This document shows positions 1 to 6,761 of a stretch of 17,639 nucleotides of DNA, in pieces (within the stretch, counting starts at the first letter, position 1; each line of letters opens with the position of its first letter). Below the pieces are notes generated by a model, which did no database searches, was not told the DNA's origin, and saw only the letters and a list, made by a program, of their open reading frames with translations. Source of the DNA: an uncultured bacterium (GTDB lineage: Bacteria; Actinomycetota; Coriobacteriia; Coriobacteriales; Eggerthellaceae); assembly GCA_905215325.1 (NCBI GenBank), contig CAJMPP010000038.1, positions 1 through 17,639 on the forward strand. The letters are read 5' to 3'. A program made the position numbers and the translations under genes.

Positions 1-57
1 AAACCCATCCAGGCATTCCGAGCGCTCGATTGCGAAGCGCAGAGAATCGATAAGCAT
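1..57 (-). CDS. possible 5' end of an unidentified gene leaving the window
   Basis: An open frame on the - strand runs from an ATG at 57 off the left edge and gives 19 residues (MLIDSLRFAIERSECLDGF). An AGGGG sequence lies about 10 nt upstream of this ATG, which is why I prefer it over the in-frame ATGs at 66 and 102, where spacing is wrong or no SD is visible. The fragment is too short to assign to a family. It could also be chance, because short open frames are common in this GC-rich DNA. The divergent arrangement with nth and the palindromes between them make a real gene start plausible but not proven. Confidence 0.25.
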   Translation of the reverse strand, partial: MLIDSLRFAIERSECLDGF

Positions 58-102
58 ACGTTGCATTCCCCTATCACCATCGGCCAGCCCGAAAACGGTC
101 AT

Positions 103-531
103 ATGCGTTCGGGCCTGCTTGCGCAGTTTTCTTCGATAACGTGCGCATTTTTTCAAGGTGAAAAGTGTATCACGCACCTTCTTCGTCGCTCGAGACGCTA
201 AACCCAAGCCACACGTAAACAGCAACATCTGTTCGTTTTACGAACTACACGCTAGCTTTCCACGAGAACCCCCAAATCACGGTTTGGCAATGAGGGAATG
301 ACCGGAGGCAACCGCGTCAAACGCGCGAACAAGCAGTTTTGATATCCGATAGATGGTACTGCATGATTTCTTGGATTATCTGGCATTATTCGGCATCTCC
401 GATATGAAATGAGGTTTCATCGGTGTTATCTATATATCCAGATAACATAACGATTTTGCAGCGTAAAAGCTGCGTACAACATCATTCGATATACTGCTGT
501 TTGAACTAAACCGGAATCGAAGGGATCGACC
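103..531. promoter_or_regulatory. intergenic region upstream of nth with a cluster of small palindromes
   Basis: No convincing gene lies here, and AT content is higher than in the flanking genes. Between 376 and 446 there are three related inverted repeats. TTATCTGG at 376-383 pairs with CCAGATAA at 438-445. A hairpin made of CCGAT(AT)GAAA and TTTCATCGG spans 399-423. GTTATCT at 425-431 pairs with AGATAAC at 440-446. A -10-like TATACT is at 490-495, but no good -35 is seen. The repeats look like regulator-binding sites or mRNA structure rather than a terminator, since no T-run follows them. Function is inferred only. Confidence 0.4.
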
Positions 532-1194
532 ATGCCGCGCGAAACGATAAAAGACAAAAGGGAGCGCGCGATAACCATCGCCCAAAGAATGGACGAGCAC
601 TTTCCAGCCGCCGAATGCGCGCTGCATTATTGGGGCGACCCCTTTAAACTGACTATAGCAGTGTTATTGTCGGCGCAAACCACCGACAAAGGCGTGAACA
701 AGGTCACGCCAGCATTATGGGAGCGCTATCCAACGCCGCAGGCCCTAGCCAATGCCGAGGTGAGCGAAGTCGAAGAAATCATCCGCACCATCGGATTTCA
801 TCACGCAAAAGCAGCAAACTGCATCAAGTGCGCCCGTATGGTGATCAGCGACTTCGGCGGCGAAATCCCTCAAGATATGACGTTGATCCAAAAGCTGCCC
901 GGCGTAGGACGCAAAACCGCGAACGTGGTGCTTAACGAGGCGTTCGGCATCGTGGAAGGCATTGCAGTCGACACGCACGTGTTCCGCATCGCGCACAAGC
1001 TGAAGTTGGTGGGGCCCTCGGCAGATACTCCCCAGAAAACCGAAGACGCACTTCTCAAGCTTTACCCGAAGCAGTATTGGGGTCCGATCAACCATCAGTG
1101 GGTGCTGTTCGGTCGCCAAACATGCATTGCCCGTCGCCCAAAATGCGAGGAGTGCTTCCTGTCCGAGCTCTGCCCCTCCGCCGGCAAAAAGTGA
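532..1194 (+). CDS. nth: endonuclease III (DNA glycosylase/AP lyase)
   Basis: This 220-residue protein is the base-excision-repair enzyme that removes oxidised pyrimidines and cleaves the abasic site. It matches the family along its whole length. The helix-hairpin-helix LPGVGRKTAN lies at 122-131, with the catalytic lysine at K128. The catalytic aspartate is D147 in VDTHVFRI. The C-terminal [4Fe-4S] loop has C198, C205, C208 and C214 in the exact C-x6-C-x2-C-x5-C spacing. The ATG at 532 is preceded by GAAGGGA about 6 nt upstream. The gene stands alone on the + strand, convergent with the hydrogenase protease gene, and is followed at once by a hairpin. Unlike the MutY-like protein encoded at 8545-9378, it keeps the full Fe-S loop. 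Confidence 0.97.
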   Translation: MPRETIKDKRERAITIAQRMDEHFPAAECALHYWGDPFKLTIAVLLSAQTTDKGVNKVTPALWERYPTPQALANAEVSEVEEIIRTIGFHHAKAANCIKCARMVISDFGGEIPQDMTLIQKLPGVGRKTANVVLNEAFGIVEGIAVDTHVFRIAHKLKLVGPSADTPQKTEDALLKLYPKQYWGPINHQWVLFGRQTCIARRPKCEECFLSELCPSAGKK

Positions 1195-1237
1195 TAGGCG
1201 TTGTTGTGGTTGTAAAGAACAACCACAACAACGCCTA
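1195..1237. terminator. 19-bp perfect hairpin between convergent genes
   Basis: TAGGCGTTGTTGTGGTTGT at 1195-1213 is perfectly repeated in inverse at 1219-1237 around an AAAGA loop. It begins on the base after the nth stop codon. On the + strand no T-run follows. On the - strand the stem is followed within 4 nt by TTTTT, formed by the lysine codons at the 3' end of nth. It therefore looks best as an intrinsic terminator for the leftward protease unit, and may also block rightward transcription. Confidence 0.75.
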
Positions 1238-1407
1238 AATCGCAAAAGATCGTTTAACGGAAATAAGCAAGCGCCACAAAGTTGACCGTGGAGTGCTCCA
1301 TCCCGATACAGGCTTCGCAAAAGTGAGACTATAGCGGCCAGCTAACTTGCGCAAAAACGCGGGCGTTGCTTCGACCACAAAGCCCAGAATAGCTAACGGA
1401 CCACATG

Positions 1408-1971
1408 TTACTTTACGGAAAGAGGGCACCCCAGTCGTGCCAGTTCGCCGACCACAACATCTACCAGCAACGGCAACGCATCATGCACAGGCCTGGTAAG
1501 CCCTTCGGTCGCTTCGGCAGGAGAGGCGTTTTCCACCTGCATACCCAAGCACAGACCCTCGGCCTGATATCCCAACAGCGCAGCTGAATCGAACAAGTCG
1601 ATAAGCTTCAGGTCATGCAAGCTTGCCGTGATACCCACATGGCGCGCCATCGCATCAGGCGCATACCGCAGCACCGTGCCGGCAGGCTGACCGGAATCGT
1701 CCACCGCATCCACGGTGATGATCACGTCGAATTCCCGCACACGATCGATCATAGCAAGCGACAGGCAGCCAAGGTCTAGGAGCTCAACGTTATCAGGGAT
1801 GTCGTACGATGCTATAAGCTCGTCATAGACGGCAGGCCCGATGCCATCGTCAAGCATCAATCGATTGCCAACGCAAAGGACCGCCACGCGCTGAGGGCGC
1901 AATTCCTCAGGAACGGCCACATTGCTGGCAACGTACTCCCGCAAACCCCAGCCATCTTGCACATCTGTCAT
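1408..1971 (-). CDS. hyaD: NiFe-hydrogenase maturation protease (HyaD/HybD/HupD type, peptidase M52)
   Basis: This 187-residue endopeptidase would remove the C-terminal tail of the hydrogenase large subunit once nickel is inserted. The family signature GNRLMLDDGIGP is at 35-46, where D42 takes the place of the nickel-binding acid that is Glu16 in E. coli HybD. The second and third nickel-site residues are probably D88 (in TVDAVDDSG) and H119 (in SLHD). An N-terminal extension of about 25 residues precedes the usual start of the fold. The ATG at 1971 lies 3 nt after the stop of the upstream membrane-protein gene, with GGAGGGG inside that gene's end, so the two are coupled. Its obvious substrate is the HyaB protein encoded at 3479-5125. 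The specific Hya assignment is by context. Confidence 0.88.
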   Translation of the reverse strand: MTDVQDGWGLREYVASNVAVPEELRPQRVAVLCVGNRLMLDDGIGPAVYDELIASYDIPDNVELLDLGCLSLAMIDRVREFDVIITVDAVDDSGQPAGTVLRYAPDAMARHVGITASLHDLKLIDLFDSAALLGYQAEGLCLGMQVENASPAEATEGLTRPVHDALPLLVDVVVGELARLGCPLSVK

Positions 1972-1974
1972 ACG

Positions 1975-2403
1975 CTACCCCTCCATACCCGGACGGATCA
2001 ACAGGTTGTACCACGTAGCGAAGCCGAGCATTGCAAGCCCGATCACTATGCAAACCACGGCCCAAATGCGCTCACGGCGCACGTACGTTTCCTTGGAAAT
2101 GCCGCGAGCTACCGCACGATGCGCCGCAAAAGGCTGACTAAGGCGCGAAAACAAAAAGGTTACCGCAACCAACACAACACCGATAATCACGGCAAGCGCA
2201 ATCGCAAGCGGCGTACGTTCCGAGTACGCAGCATAAAACAAATTGTCGGCAACCAACCACAAAGGATAGAACAAGATGGTAGCCCAGAAACCATGAGCAG
2301 GACCCCAAATAGGAGGCAGGAACAGTGCTCCGATGTTCCAACGTGGAATACCTTCAAGGAACTTCTCTTCGCAAGCAATCTGTTCTTTGGTTAACTCAGC
2401 CAT
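1975..2403 (-). CDS. small membrane protein of unknown function in the hydrogenase region
   Basis: I do not recognise a named family. The 142-residue product from the ATG at 2403 has a short hydrophilic N-terminus and a WNIGALFLPPIWGPAHGFW stretch at 22-40. Three predicted membrane segments lie near 37-58, 66-87 and 112-135, with basic loops between (RAVARGISKETYVRRER). The W/F-N-x-G-A-x-F-x-P-x-W-G motif resembles small DUF2628-like membrane proteins, but this is only a resemblance. The open frame extends upstream to 2502, but that part covers a good promoter sequence (2454-2482), so the 2403 start is preferred, although its SD is weak. It is coupled to the maturation protease, so a role in hydrogenase assembly or membrane placement is possible but inferred from position alone. 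Confidence 0.7.
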   Translation of the reverse strand: MAELTKEQIACEEKFLEGIPRWNIGALFLPPIWGPAHGFWATILFYPLWLVADNLFYAAYSERTPLAIALAVIIGVVLVAVTFLFSRLSQPFAAHRAVARGISKETYVRRERIWAVVCIVIGLAMLGFATWYNLLIRPGMEG

Positions 2404-2453
2404 ACATAACCAATCTATCAGGGGATATGACGCACACAACATGGTCTCAGATA

Positions 2454-2482
2454 ATTGTACCCACACGTCAGCGCATTGTCGG
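2454..2482 (-). promoter_or_regulatory. sigma70-like promoter for the membrane protein and protease genes
   Basis: On the - strand, CCGACA (2477-2482) and TACAAT (2454-2459) are separated by exactly 17 bp. They match the -35 and -10 consensus at 4 of 6 and 5 of 6 positions. The -10 lies about 50 nt upstream of the ATG at 2403. Since the hya structural operon ends at the terminator 2718-2747, this promoter would give the two accessory genes their own transcript. Confidence 0.5.
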
Positions 2483-2717
2483 CGCAAGGTGAAAATCGTC
2501 ACAGGATTTCATGCGCCGAACCATATCCAATACCAACGATGCCTAGCACAGCGACATCCGTTCCTGGCTTCCACCCTTCCATCATCGCTCGATTACGCCA
2601 AGTTCCACAGCACACGCGTGCTCGCGAATCCTCGTCCCCACCATCAACCAATAGCATGCATCAACGCTAAGCAAGTCGATTTGGCATTACCGAGACCCCA
2701 TTACCTCAAGATGCAAA
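2483..2717. other. intergenic stretch with no recognised content
   Basis: Together with its flanks this forms the 375-bp gap between hyaC and the small membrane protein. Short open frames occur on both strands, but none has an SD, the GC3 bias of neighbouring genes, or recognisable protein sequence. No repeat or RNA element was noticed between the promoter at 2454-2482 and the terminator at 2718-2747. Confidence 0.5.
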
Positions 2718-2747
2718 AAAGCCCGACCGCCGAAGCAATCGGGCTTT
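2718..2747 (-). terminator. intrinsic terminator of the hyaABC operon
   Basis: AAAGCCCGA at 2718-2726 and TCGGGCTTT at 2739-2747 form a 9-bp stem with a 12-nt loop. On the - strand the stem runs straight into TTTTTT, the classical intrinsic terminator form. It lies about 30 nt after the hyaC stop codon and separates the structural genes from the protease unit. Confidence 0.88.
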
Positions 2748-2778
2748 CAAATCAGCTGCAAGGGCAGATAGCTAGGAG

Positions 2779-3477
2779 CTAGTGCTGCTTGCCGTGACCC
2801 ATGTCATCCTCGCCGATGATGTTGTGGATGTCGGGGTCGTAGACCAAACCGCCATGCTCCTTATGGAAGAACATGAGCAGCGTAGGAGCGATACCCTCCA
2901 CATTGGCCAGGTAGATATGGATGAACATGAAGCAGATGAACACGAACATCATGAAGTAGTGGATGATGCGCATGCTCATGATGCCGCCCACCAGAGACGT
3001 GCCCGCTGCGAAGAACGGGATCTCAGAGGTGGGAACCCACAGAGCCAGGCCTGTGTAGAACATCAGAATGATGAGCACGGGGATGAACAGATAGCTGATC
3101 TTCTGCGGAACGCCCAGCTTAGCGGACAGCGGGTGATCCTTCTTGAAGAACAGATAGTACTTGATCCACTGCGGACCCTGATGCAGGTTATCCTTCTGCG
3201 GAAGCCATGTCTTGTAGTCGGTAACCTGTTTGCGGGTACCGCCGGTCGGCGAGGACTTCACGATGAAGGCCATGATCAAACGGCAGATGCAGTTGATGAA
3301 GAGCACGAAGCCGAAGAACACGTGCAGACCGCGTGCCATGGACTCAAAACCCCAGAAGAAGGGGTAGTGAATATAAAAGCCGGTGAAAATCAGCAAAACC
3401 ATGGCAACAAGGTTAATCCAGTGCGTGATCACGAACGGCAACGGATGCGCCTCGCGGTAATGAGCCAAATGCGCCAT
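2779..3477 (-). CDS. hyaC: NiFe-hydrogenase cytochrome b subunit (HyaC/HupC type)
   Basis: This 232-residue integral membrane protein should anchor the hydrogenase dimer and pass electrons from the small subunit to quinone through two b-type hemes. Four membrane segments are visible near 16-38, 50-72, 125-147 and 170-192. Candidate heme-ligand histidines inside or at the edge of helices are H19, H52, H173 and H187, with H37 another possibility. The cytoplasmic loop between helices 2 and 3 is long and basic. The ATG at 3477 is separated from the hyaB stop by a single base, so translation is probably coupled. The tail is rich in histidine and acidic residues (DDMGHGKQH), which is mildly unusual. 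The length is typical of the family. Confidence 0.93.
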   Translation of the reverse strand: MAHLAHYREAHPLPFVITHWINLVAMVLLIFTGFYIHYPFFWGFESMARGLHVFFGFVLFINCICRLIMAFIVKSSPTGGTRKQVTDYKTWLPQKDNLHQGPQWIKYYLFFKKDHPLSAKLGVPQKISYLFIPVLIILMFYTGLALWVPTSEIPFFAAGTSLVGGIMSMRIIHYFMMFVFICFMFIHIYLANVEGIAPTLLMFFHKEHGGLVYDPDIHNIIGEDDMGHGKQH

Positions 3478-3478
3478 G

Positions 3479-5125
3479 TTACTTCACCCCCCAAGGGCTC
3501 GTGACGGTTTCGAAACGCTTGCCCGTGGCAGGCTCGGAGATGTGGACCGAGCAGGCCGTGCAGGGGTCGAAGGAGTGCACCGTGCGCAGCGCGTTGATGG
3601 GCTTCTCGATGTCGCCCACCGGCACGCCGATCAGAGCCTCCTCGAGCGGACCGTGCTGGCCCTTCTCGTTCTTCGGAGCCAGGTTCCACGTGGACGGGAT
3701 GATGATCTGGTAACCCTGGATCTTGCCGTCCTTGACCGACTCGCTGTGGTAAAGGGCGCCGCGCGGGGCCTCCCAAAAGCCGGAGCCGTCGCCGGTGGTG
3801 GTTTCCGGAGCGCGGAAGTACTCGGAGTCGCCGGACTTCACGGCCTCGATCAGCTCGTCGACCCACTCCTTCATGAGCGTGGCGATGTAGAGCGTCTCGA
3901 TCTGGCGGATGGCGGTACGGCCGAGCGTGGACTGGGCCACGGACAGGTCGCCCTCATGGCCAAGCGCCTTGAGGAACGCATCGACATGCTCCTTGATGAA
4001 GGGCACGTTGCGCTTGTAAGCAGCCAAGACACGGGAGAGGCTGGTGGCCTCCATGGAGTTGCCGTTGTACGTCGGGCACTTCACCCACGTGTAGCGGTCG
4101 TTCACGTTGTAGTCGGTGTACTCCGGCTCGGTGGTAAAGTTCGGAGCCTGGTAGGTCTCGGAACCCTTGTACCAGGAACGGCCGACCCACTCGGCGATGG
4201 CCTTCTCGTCGGGCTCGGAGAGGTTGAGGTTCTCGTCGAGCACGCCGGAGGGCAGGTAGCGGTTGGACATCTTGAAGTCCTCGCGCTCGAAGACGCCCCA
4301 AGCGATGTAGCGACCCGGGCCCTTGCCGTACTCGAACGCATCGGCGTAGTACGGGGCGATAGCCAGCACGTCGGGGATCATGGTCGCCTCGACCCAGTTG
4401 TACAGTTCGTCGACCAAGAGCTTCAGGTCATCGAGCTTCTGGTCGGTGGGCACGAAGGCCGTGCCGCCCGGACGCAGGGTCATGACGTGCGGCATCTTGC
4501 CGCCCAGCAGGGCGCTGATCTGGGAAGCCTTGGCCTGCATGCCCAGGGCCTCCAGGTAGTGGGCCGTGCAGATGAGGTCGAGCTCGGGCGGCAGCTTGAA
4601 GCCGGTGCCGTCCTCGGCATCGAACCAGTTGCCGCTGAAGATGGACAGCTGACCGTTCTCGGCGAACTGGGACAGGTGCTCCTTCAGGGCAACGAAGTCG
4701 CTGTTCATGGACGTGCCGGCAGCACGAGCCAGGTCCATGGCGTCGGCCGGATCGGCCTTCAGCGCGTTCAGCGGATTGACGTAGTCAAGGCCGGCCAGGT
4801 TGTAGAACCACAGGATGTGGCTGTGCAGGAACTGGGCGCCCTCCAGGATGTTGCGGATGATGCGGGCATTGTTGGAGATGGTGATGCCGTAAGCCTTCTC
4901 AGCCGCGATGGAGCTGGCATGGGCGTGGGACACAGGGCAAACGCCGCAGATGCGCTGCACGATCTGGGCAGCGTCCTCGGGCGTGCGGTTCTCAACGACC
5001 AGCTCGATGCCGCGGAAGCAGCCACCGGATACCCAGGCGTCGGATACCTTGCCGTTCTCGACTTCCATCTCAACGCGCAGATGGCCCTCGATACGGGTTA
5101 CGGGATCGATTACGGAACGCGTCAT
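3479..5125 (-). CDS. hyaB: NiFe-hydrogenase large subunit (catalytic)
   Basis: This 548-residue protein carries the NiFe(CN)2CO centre for reversible H2 cleavage. The N-terminal nickel motif is R58-I-C60-G-V-C63-P-V-S-H67 and the C-terminal one is D520-P-C522-T-A-C525-S-V-H528. All four cysteine ligands are present. A 20-residue tail follows H528; in this family the maturation protease cuts directly after that histidine, and such a protease is encoded at 1408-1971. The early RIEGHLRVEMEV motif (11-22) is standard. The protein has no export signal and should travel across the membrane with the Tat-targeted small subunit. The SD GGGAGG sits in the last codons of hyaA, 3 nt upstream of this ATG. 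No hypA-F assembly genes are in the window, so they must be elsewhere. Confidence 0.97.
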   Translation of the reverse strand: MTRSVIDPVTRIEGHLRVEMEVENGKVSDAWVSGGCFRGIELVVENRTPEDAAQIVQRICGVCPVSHAHASSIAAEKAYGITISNNARIIRNILEGAQFLHSHILWFYNLAGLDYVNPLNALKADPADAMDLARAAGTSMNSDFVALKEHLSQFAENGQLSIFSGNWFDAEDGTGFKLPPELDLICTAHYLEALGMQAKASQISALLGGKMPHVMTLRPGGTAFVPTDQKLDDLKLLVDELYNWVEATMIPDVLAIAPYYADAFEYGKGPGRYIAWGVFEREDFKMSNRYLPSGVLDENLNLSEPDEKAIAEWVGRSWYKGSETYQAPNFTTEPEYTDYNVNDRYTWVKCPTYNGNSMEATSLSRVLAAYKRNVPFIKEHVDAFLKALGHEGDLSVAQSTLGRTAIRQIETLYIATLMKEWVDELIEAVKSGDSEYFRAPETTTGDGSGFWEAPRGALYHSESVKDGKIQGYQIIIPSTWNLAPKNEKGQHGPLEEALIGVPVGDIEKPINALRTVHSFDPCTACSVHISEPATGKRFETVTSPWGVK

Positions 5126-5128
5126 GGC

Positions 5129-6409
5129 TTACCTCCCTTCCTTGGTTGCATTGGGGTCGTCGTGACCGGTGTCTTCCTTGTACATCTTCAGGCGATCGGC
5201 CTCGGACACCTCGTAGGTGCCCACGGACTTCTCGGGGTGCTTGGCATCCCAGGCGCGCTTCTTCTCGAAGTCCGCGCCGCCGTCCATACGGCCGGTGGCC
5301 TTCATGCCGAAGCCGTGCACCACGAGAGCGGCGGCCAGAAGACCGGTCACGCCCACGGCGATGGTGGTGGGCTGCACGTCCCAGTCGCCGATGTGCAGGC
5401 TGCGATGACGCTTCAGGAACGGGGTGTTCACCTCAACCCAGTTCTGGCCCGGGTCGTTGGGGTTGGCCTCGCAGCAGCCGATGCACGGGGCGCCGGCCTG
5501 AACGCACCAGCTGCGACGGTCGTTCCACATAACCACGCCGCAGTTGGACTTGGTCTGGGGACCGCGGCAACCGAGCGGGTACAGACAGTAGCCCTTCTTC
5601 TCCTCTTCGGAGCCGAATTCGTAGACGAACTCGCCGTTCTCGAAGTGGCCGCGACGCTCGCAGTTGTCATGGATGGTCTGGTTGAAGATGCCGGCCGGCT
5701 TGCCCTCGGAGTTGAGGTCCAGATCGGCGGGCTTGAGCTTCATGAGCACGACGTCGACGAGCACGCTGGTAAGCCACTCGGGGTTCGCCGGGCAGCCGGG
5801 AACGTTGACGACGGGCACGTTGATGCCGGCCTTCTTGAGGTACTGCTGCACGCCCATGGCGTCGGTGACGTTGGGCTTGGCGCCCATCCAACCGCCGTTG
5901 ACGGCGCAGGAGCCCAGCGCGACCACGGCATTGGCGTTCTTAGCGGCCTCGATCAGGTGCTCGGTGCCGGGCTTGCCGGCCACGCGCAGGGCGTTGCCGC
6001 CCCACTTCTCCTGAATGGCGCCTTCGTAGATGAGGATATAGTCGCCGGCCTCGATGGTCTGCTCCTTGGCTTCCTCCATGGAGTAGCCCGCTGCAGCGGA
6101 CAGCGTTTCGGAGTAGTTCAGGGAGATCATGTCCAACACCACCTCTGCGGCGTTGGGCGTCTGAGCCTGGGCGAACGACTCGGTGCAACCGGTGCAGGAT
6201 GCGCCTTCGACCCAGATGACCGGGTAAAGGTTACCCTTCGTTGCGCCGATGACGGACGTCTCGAGAGCCTGGGCTACCTGCGGAACCGTCAACTGGGACA
6301 GCCCGGCGGCAGCGGCCACGGTGCCGCACAACTTCATGAAGTCGCGACGGGTGACCCCCCCGGCCTCGAGCATGTTCGCGAACGCGGACATTGCGGCCTC
6401 TCCTTCCAT
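5129..6409 (-). CDS. hyaA: NiFe-hydrogenase small subunit with Tat signal and membrane anchor
   Basis: This 426-residue protein carries the Fe-S wire from the active site. A Tat signal is seen at the N-terminus (R21-R-D-F-M-K). Proximal cluster ligands are C72, C75, C168 and C206. The distal cluster has H247, C250, C275 and C281. The medial cluster has C290, C309 and C312. The positions that hold two extra cysteines in oxygen-tolerant enzymes are glycine here (CTGC and CAVNGG), predicting a standard oxygen-sensitive [4Fe-4S] proximal cluster. A membrane helix at 348-367 should contact HyaC, and is followed by a long 59-residue charged tail. The start at 6409 has AAGGAGGT 7 nt upstream. A second in-frame ATG at 6391 has its own GGAAGGAG. 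Confidence 0.96.
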   Translation of the reverse strand: MEGEAAMSAFANMLEAGGVTRRDFMKLCGTVAAAAGLSQLTVPQVAQALETSVIGATKGNLYPVIWVEGASCTGCTESFAQAQTPNAAEVVLDMISLNYSETLSAAAGYSMEEAKEQTIEAGDYILIYEGAIQEKWGGNALRVAGKPGTEHLIEAAKNANAVVALGSCAVNGGWMGAKPNVTDAMGVQQYLKKAGINVPVVNVPGCPANPEWLTSVLVDVVLMKLKPADLDLNSEGKPAGIFNQTIHDNCERRGHFENGEFVYEFGSEEEKKGYCLYPLGCRGPQTKSNCGVVMWNDRRSWCVQAGAPCIGCCEANPNDPGQNWVEVNTPFLKRHRSLHIGDWDVQPTTIAVGVTGLLAAALVVHGFGMKATGRMDGGADFEKKRAWDAKHPEKSVGTYEVSEADRLKMYKEDTGHDDPNATKEGR

Positions 6410-6413
6410 ACGC

Positions 6414-6431
6414 ACACCTCCTTACAGGTGT
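6414..6431 (-). promoter_or_regulatory. hairpin covering the hyaA ribosome-binding site
   Basis: On the - strand, ACACCT and AGGTGT form a 6-bp stem around GTAAGG. The SD AAGGAGGT of hyaA lies partly in the loop and partly in the 3' arm. If the stem forms, ribosome access to the first start (6409) would fall, while the second start (6391) with its own SD would stay open. The pairing is seen directly; a regulatory role is inferred. Confidence 0.45.
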
Positions 6432-6702
6432 ATCTCGTCTGGCCTGTTTCCAGGCCCTTTTGCATATGGAGCGAAGATACGCGATGGACGCGCGGCCCGA
6501 GGGCCGGTCCGTACCGGCGATCGAGCTTGCGGCCTGGATGGCGCCGCACGCAACGCGACGGAAGGCACGGGGCTTGCAGAACCCGGGCCTTCCGTCGAGA
6601 AACGCGCACGCGCGCCTTCGCCGATTGGGGATGAAATCGCAGACTTCCATCCCCAGTCGTCTCCACTCCTGTCCGTTATGTTATCACTCGCGCATTTTTA
6701 TA
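6432..6702 (-). promoter_or_regulatory. structured leader and promoter region of hyaABC
   Basis: No gene lies here. On the - strand, TATAAA (6697-6702) preceded 19 bp upstream by TTGCGA (6722-6727) is a possible promoter. The following leader of roughly 280 nt contains four inverted repeats. TGGGGATG (6626-6633) pairs with CATCCCCA (6648-6655). CGACGGAAGGC (6556-6566) pairs with GCCTTCCGTCG (6587-6597), extendable by 4 pairs past one mismatch. GCCGGT (6503-6508) pairs with ACCGGC (6513-6518). GGCCTG (6441-6446) pairs with CAGGCC (6451-6456), and on the - strand the loop is GAAA, a GNRA tetraloop. I do not recognise a known riboswitch class. RNA-level or protein-mediated control of hydrogenase expression is an inference. 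Confidence 0.45.
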
Positions 6703-6716
6703 CAGAACCGTTATCA

Positions 6717-6731
6717 TATCTTCGCAAGATA
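6717..6731. promoter_or_regulatory. operator-like palindrome between hyaA and pheA
   Basis: TATCTT and AAGATA form a perfect 6-bp inverted repeat around CGC. It overlaps the putative -35 of the leftward hya promoter and lies about 30 nt upstream of the pheA start, near a -10-like TATCAT at 6712-6717. It could bind a regulator affecting one or both divergent genes. The regulator is not identified. Confidence 0.35.
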
Positions 6732-6761
6732 AATGAATAAATCTGCATGAAGGAGCTTCGC

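Noticed and set aside
1235..1429. 64-codon - strand open frame downstream of the maturation protease
   Set aside because: It overlaps the protease 3' end and the terminator hairpin, and shows no SD or family features.
2404..2502. N-terminal extension of the small membrane protein to 2502
   Set aside because: The extension contains the best promoter sequence of the region and adds a non-conserved-looking stretch; the ATG at 2403 fits better.
3476..6634. A 1052-codon open frame on the + strand opposite hyaB and hyaA
   Set aside because: It is the antisense shadow of two clear hydrogenase genes. High GC3 removes stop codons from the opposite frame. The product is a Val/Gly/Leu/His-rich string without domains, and it has no SD.
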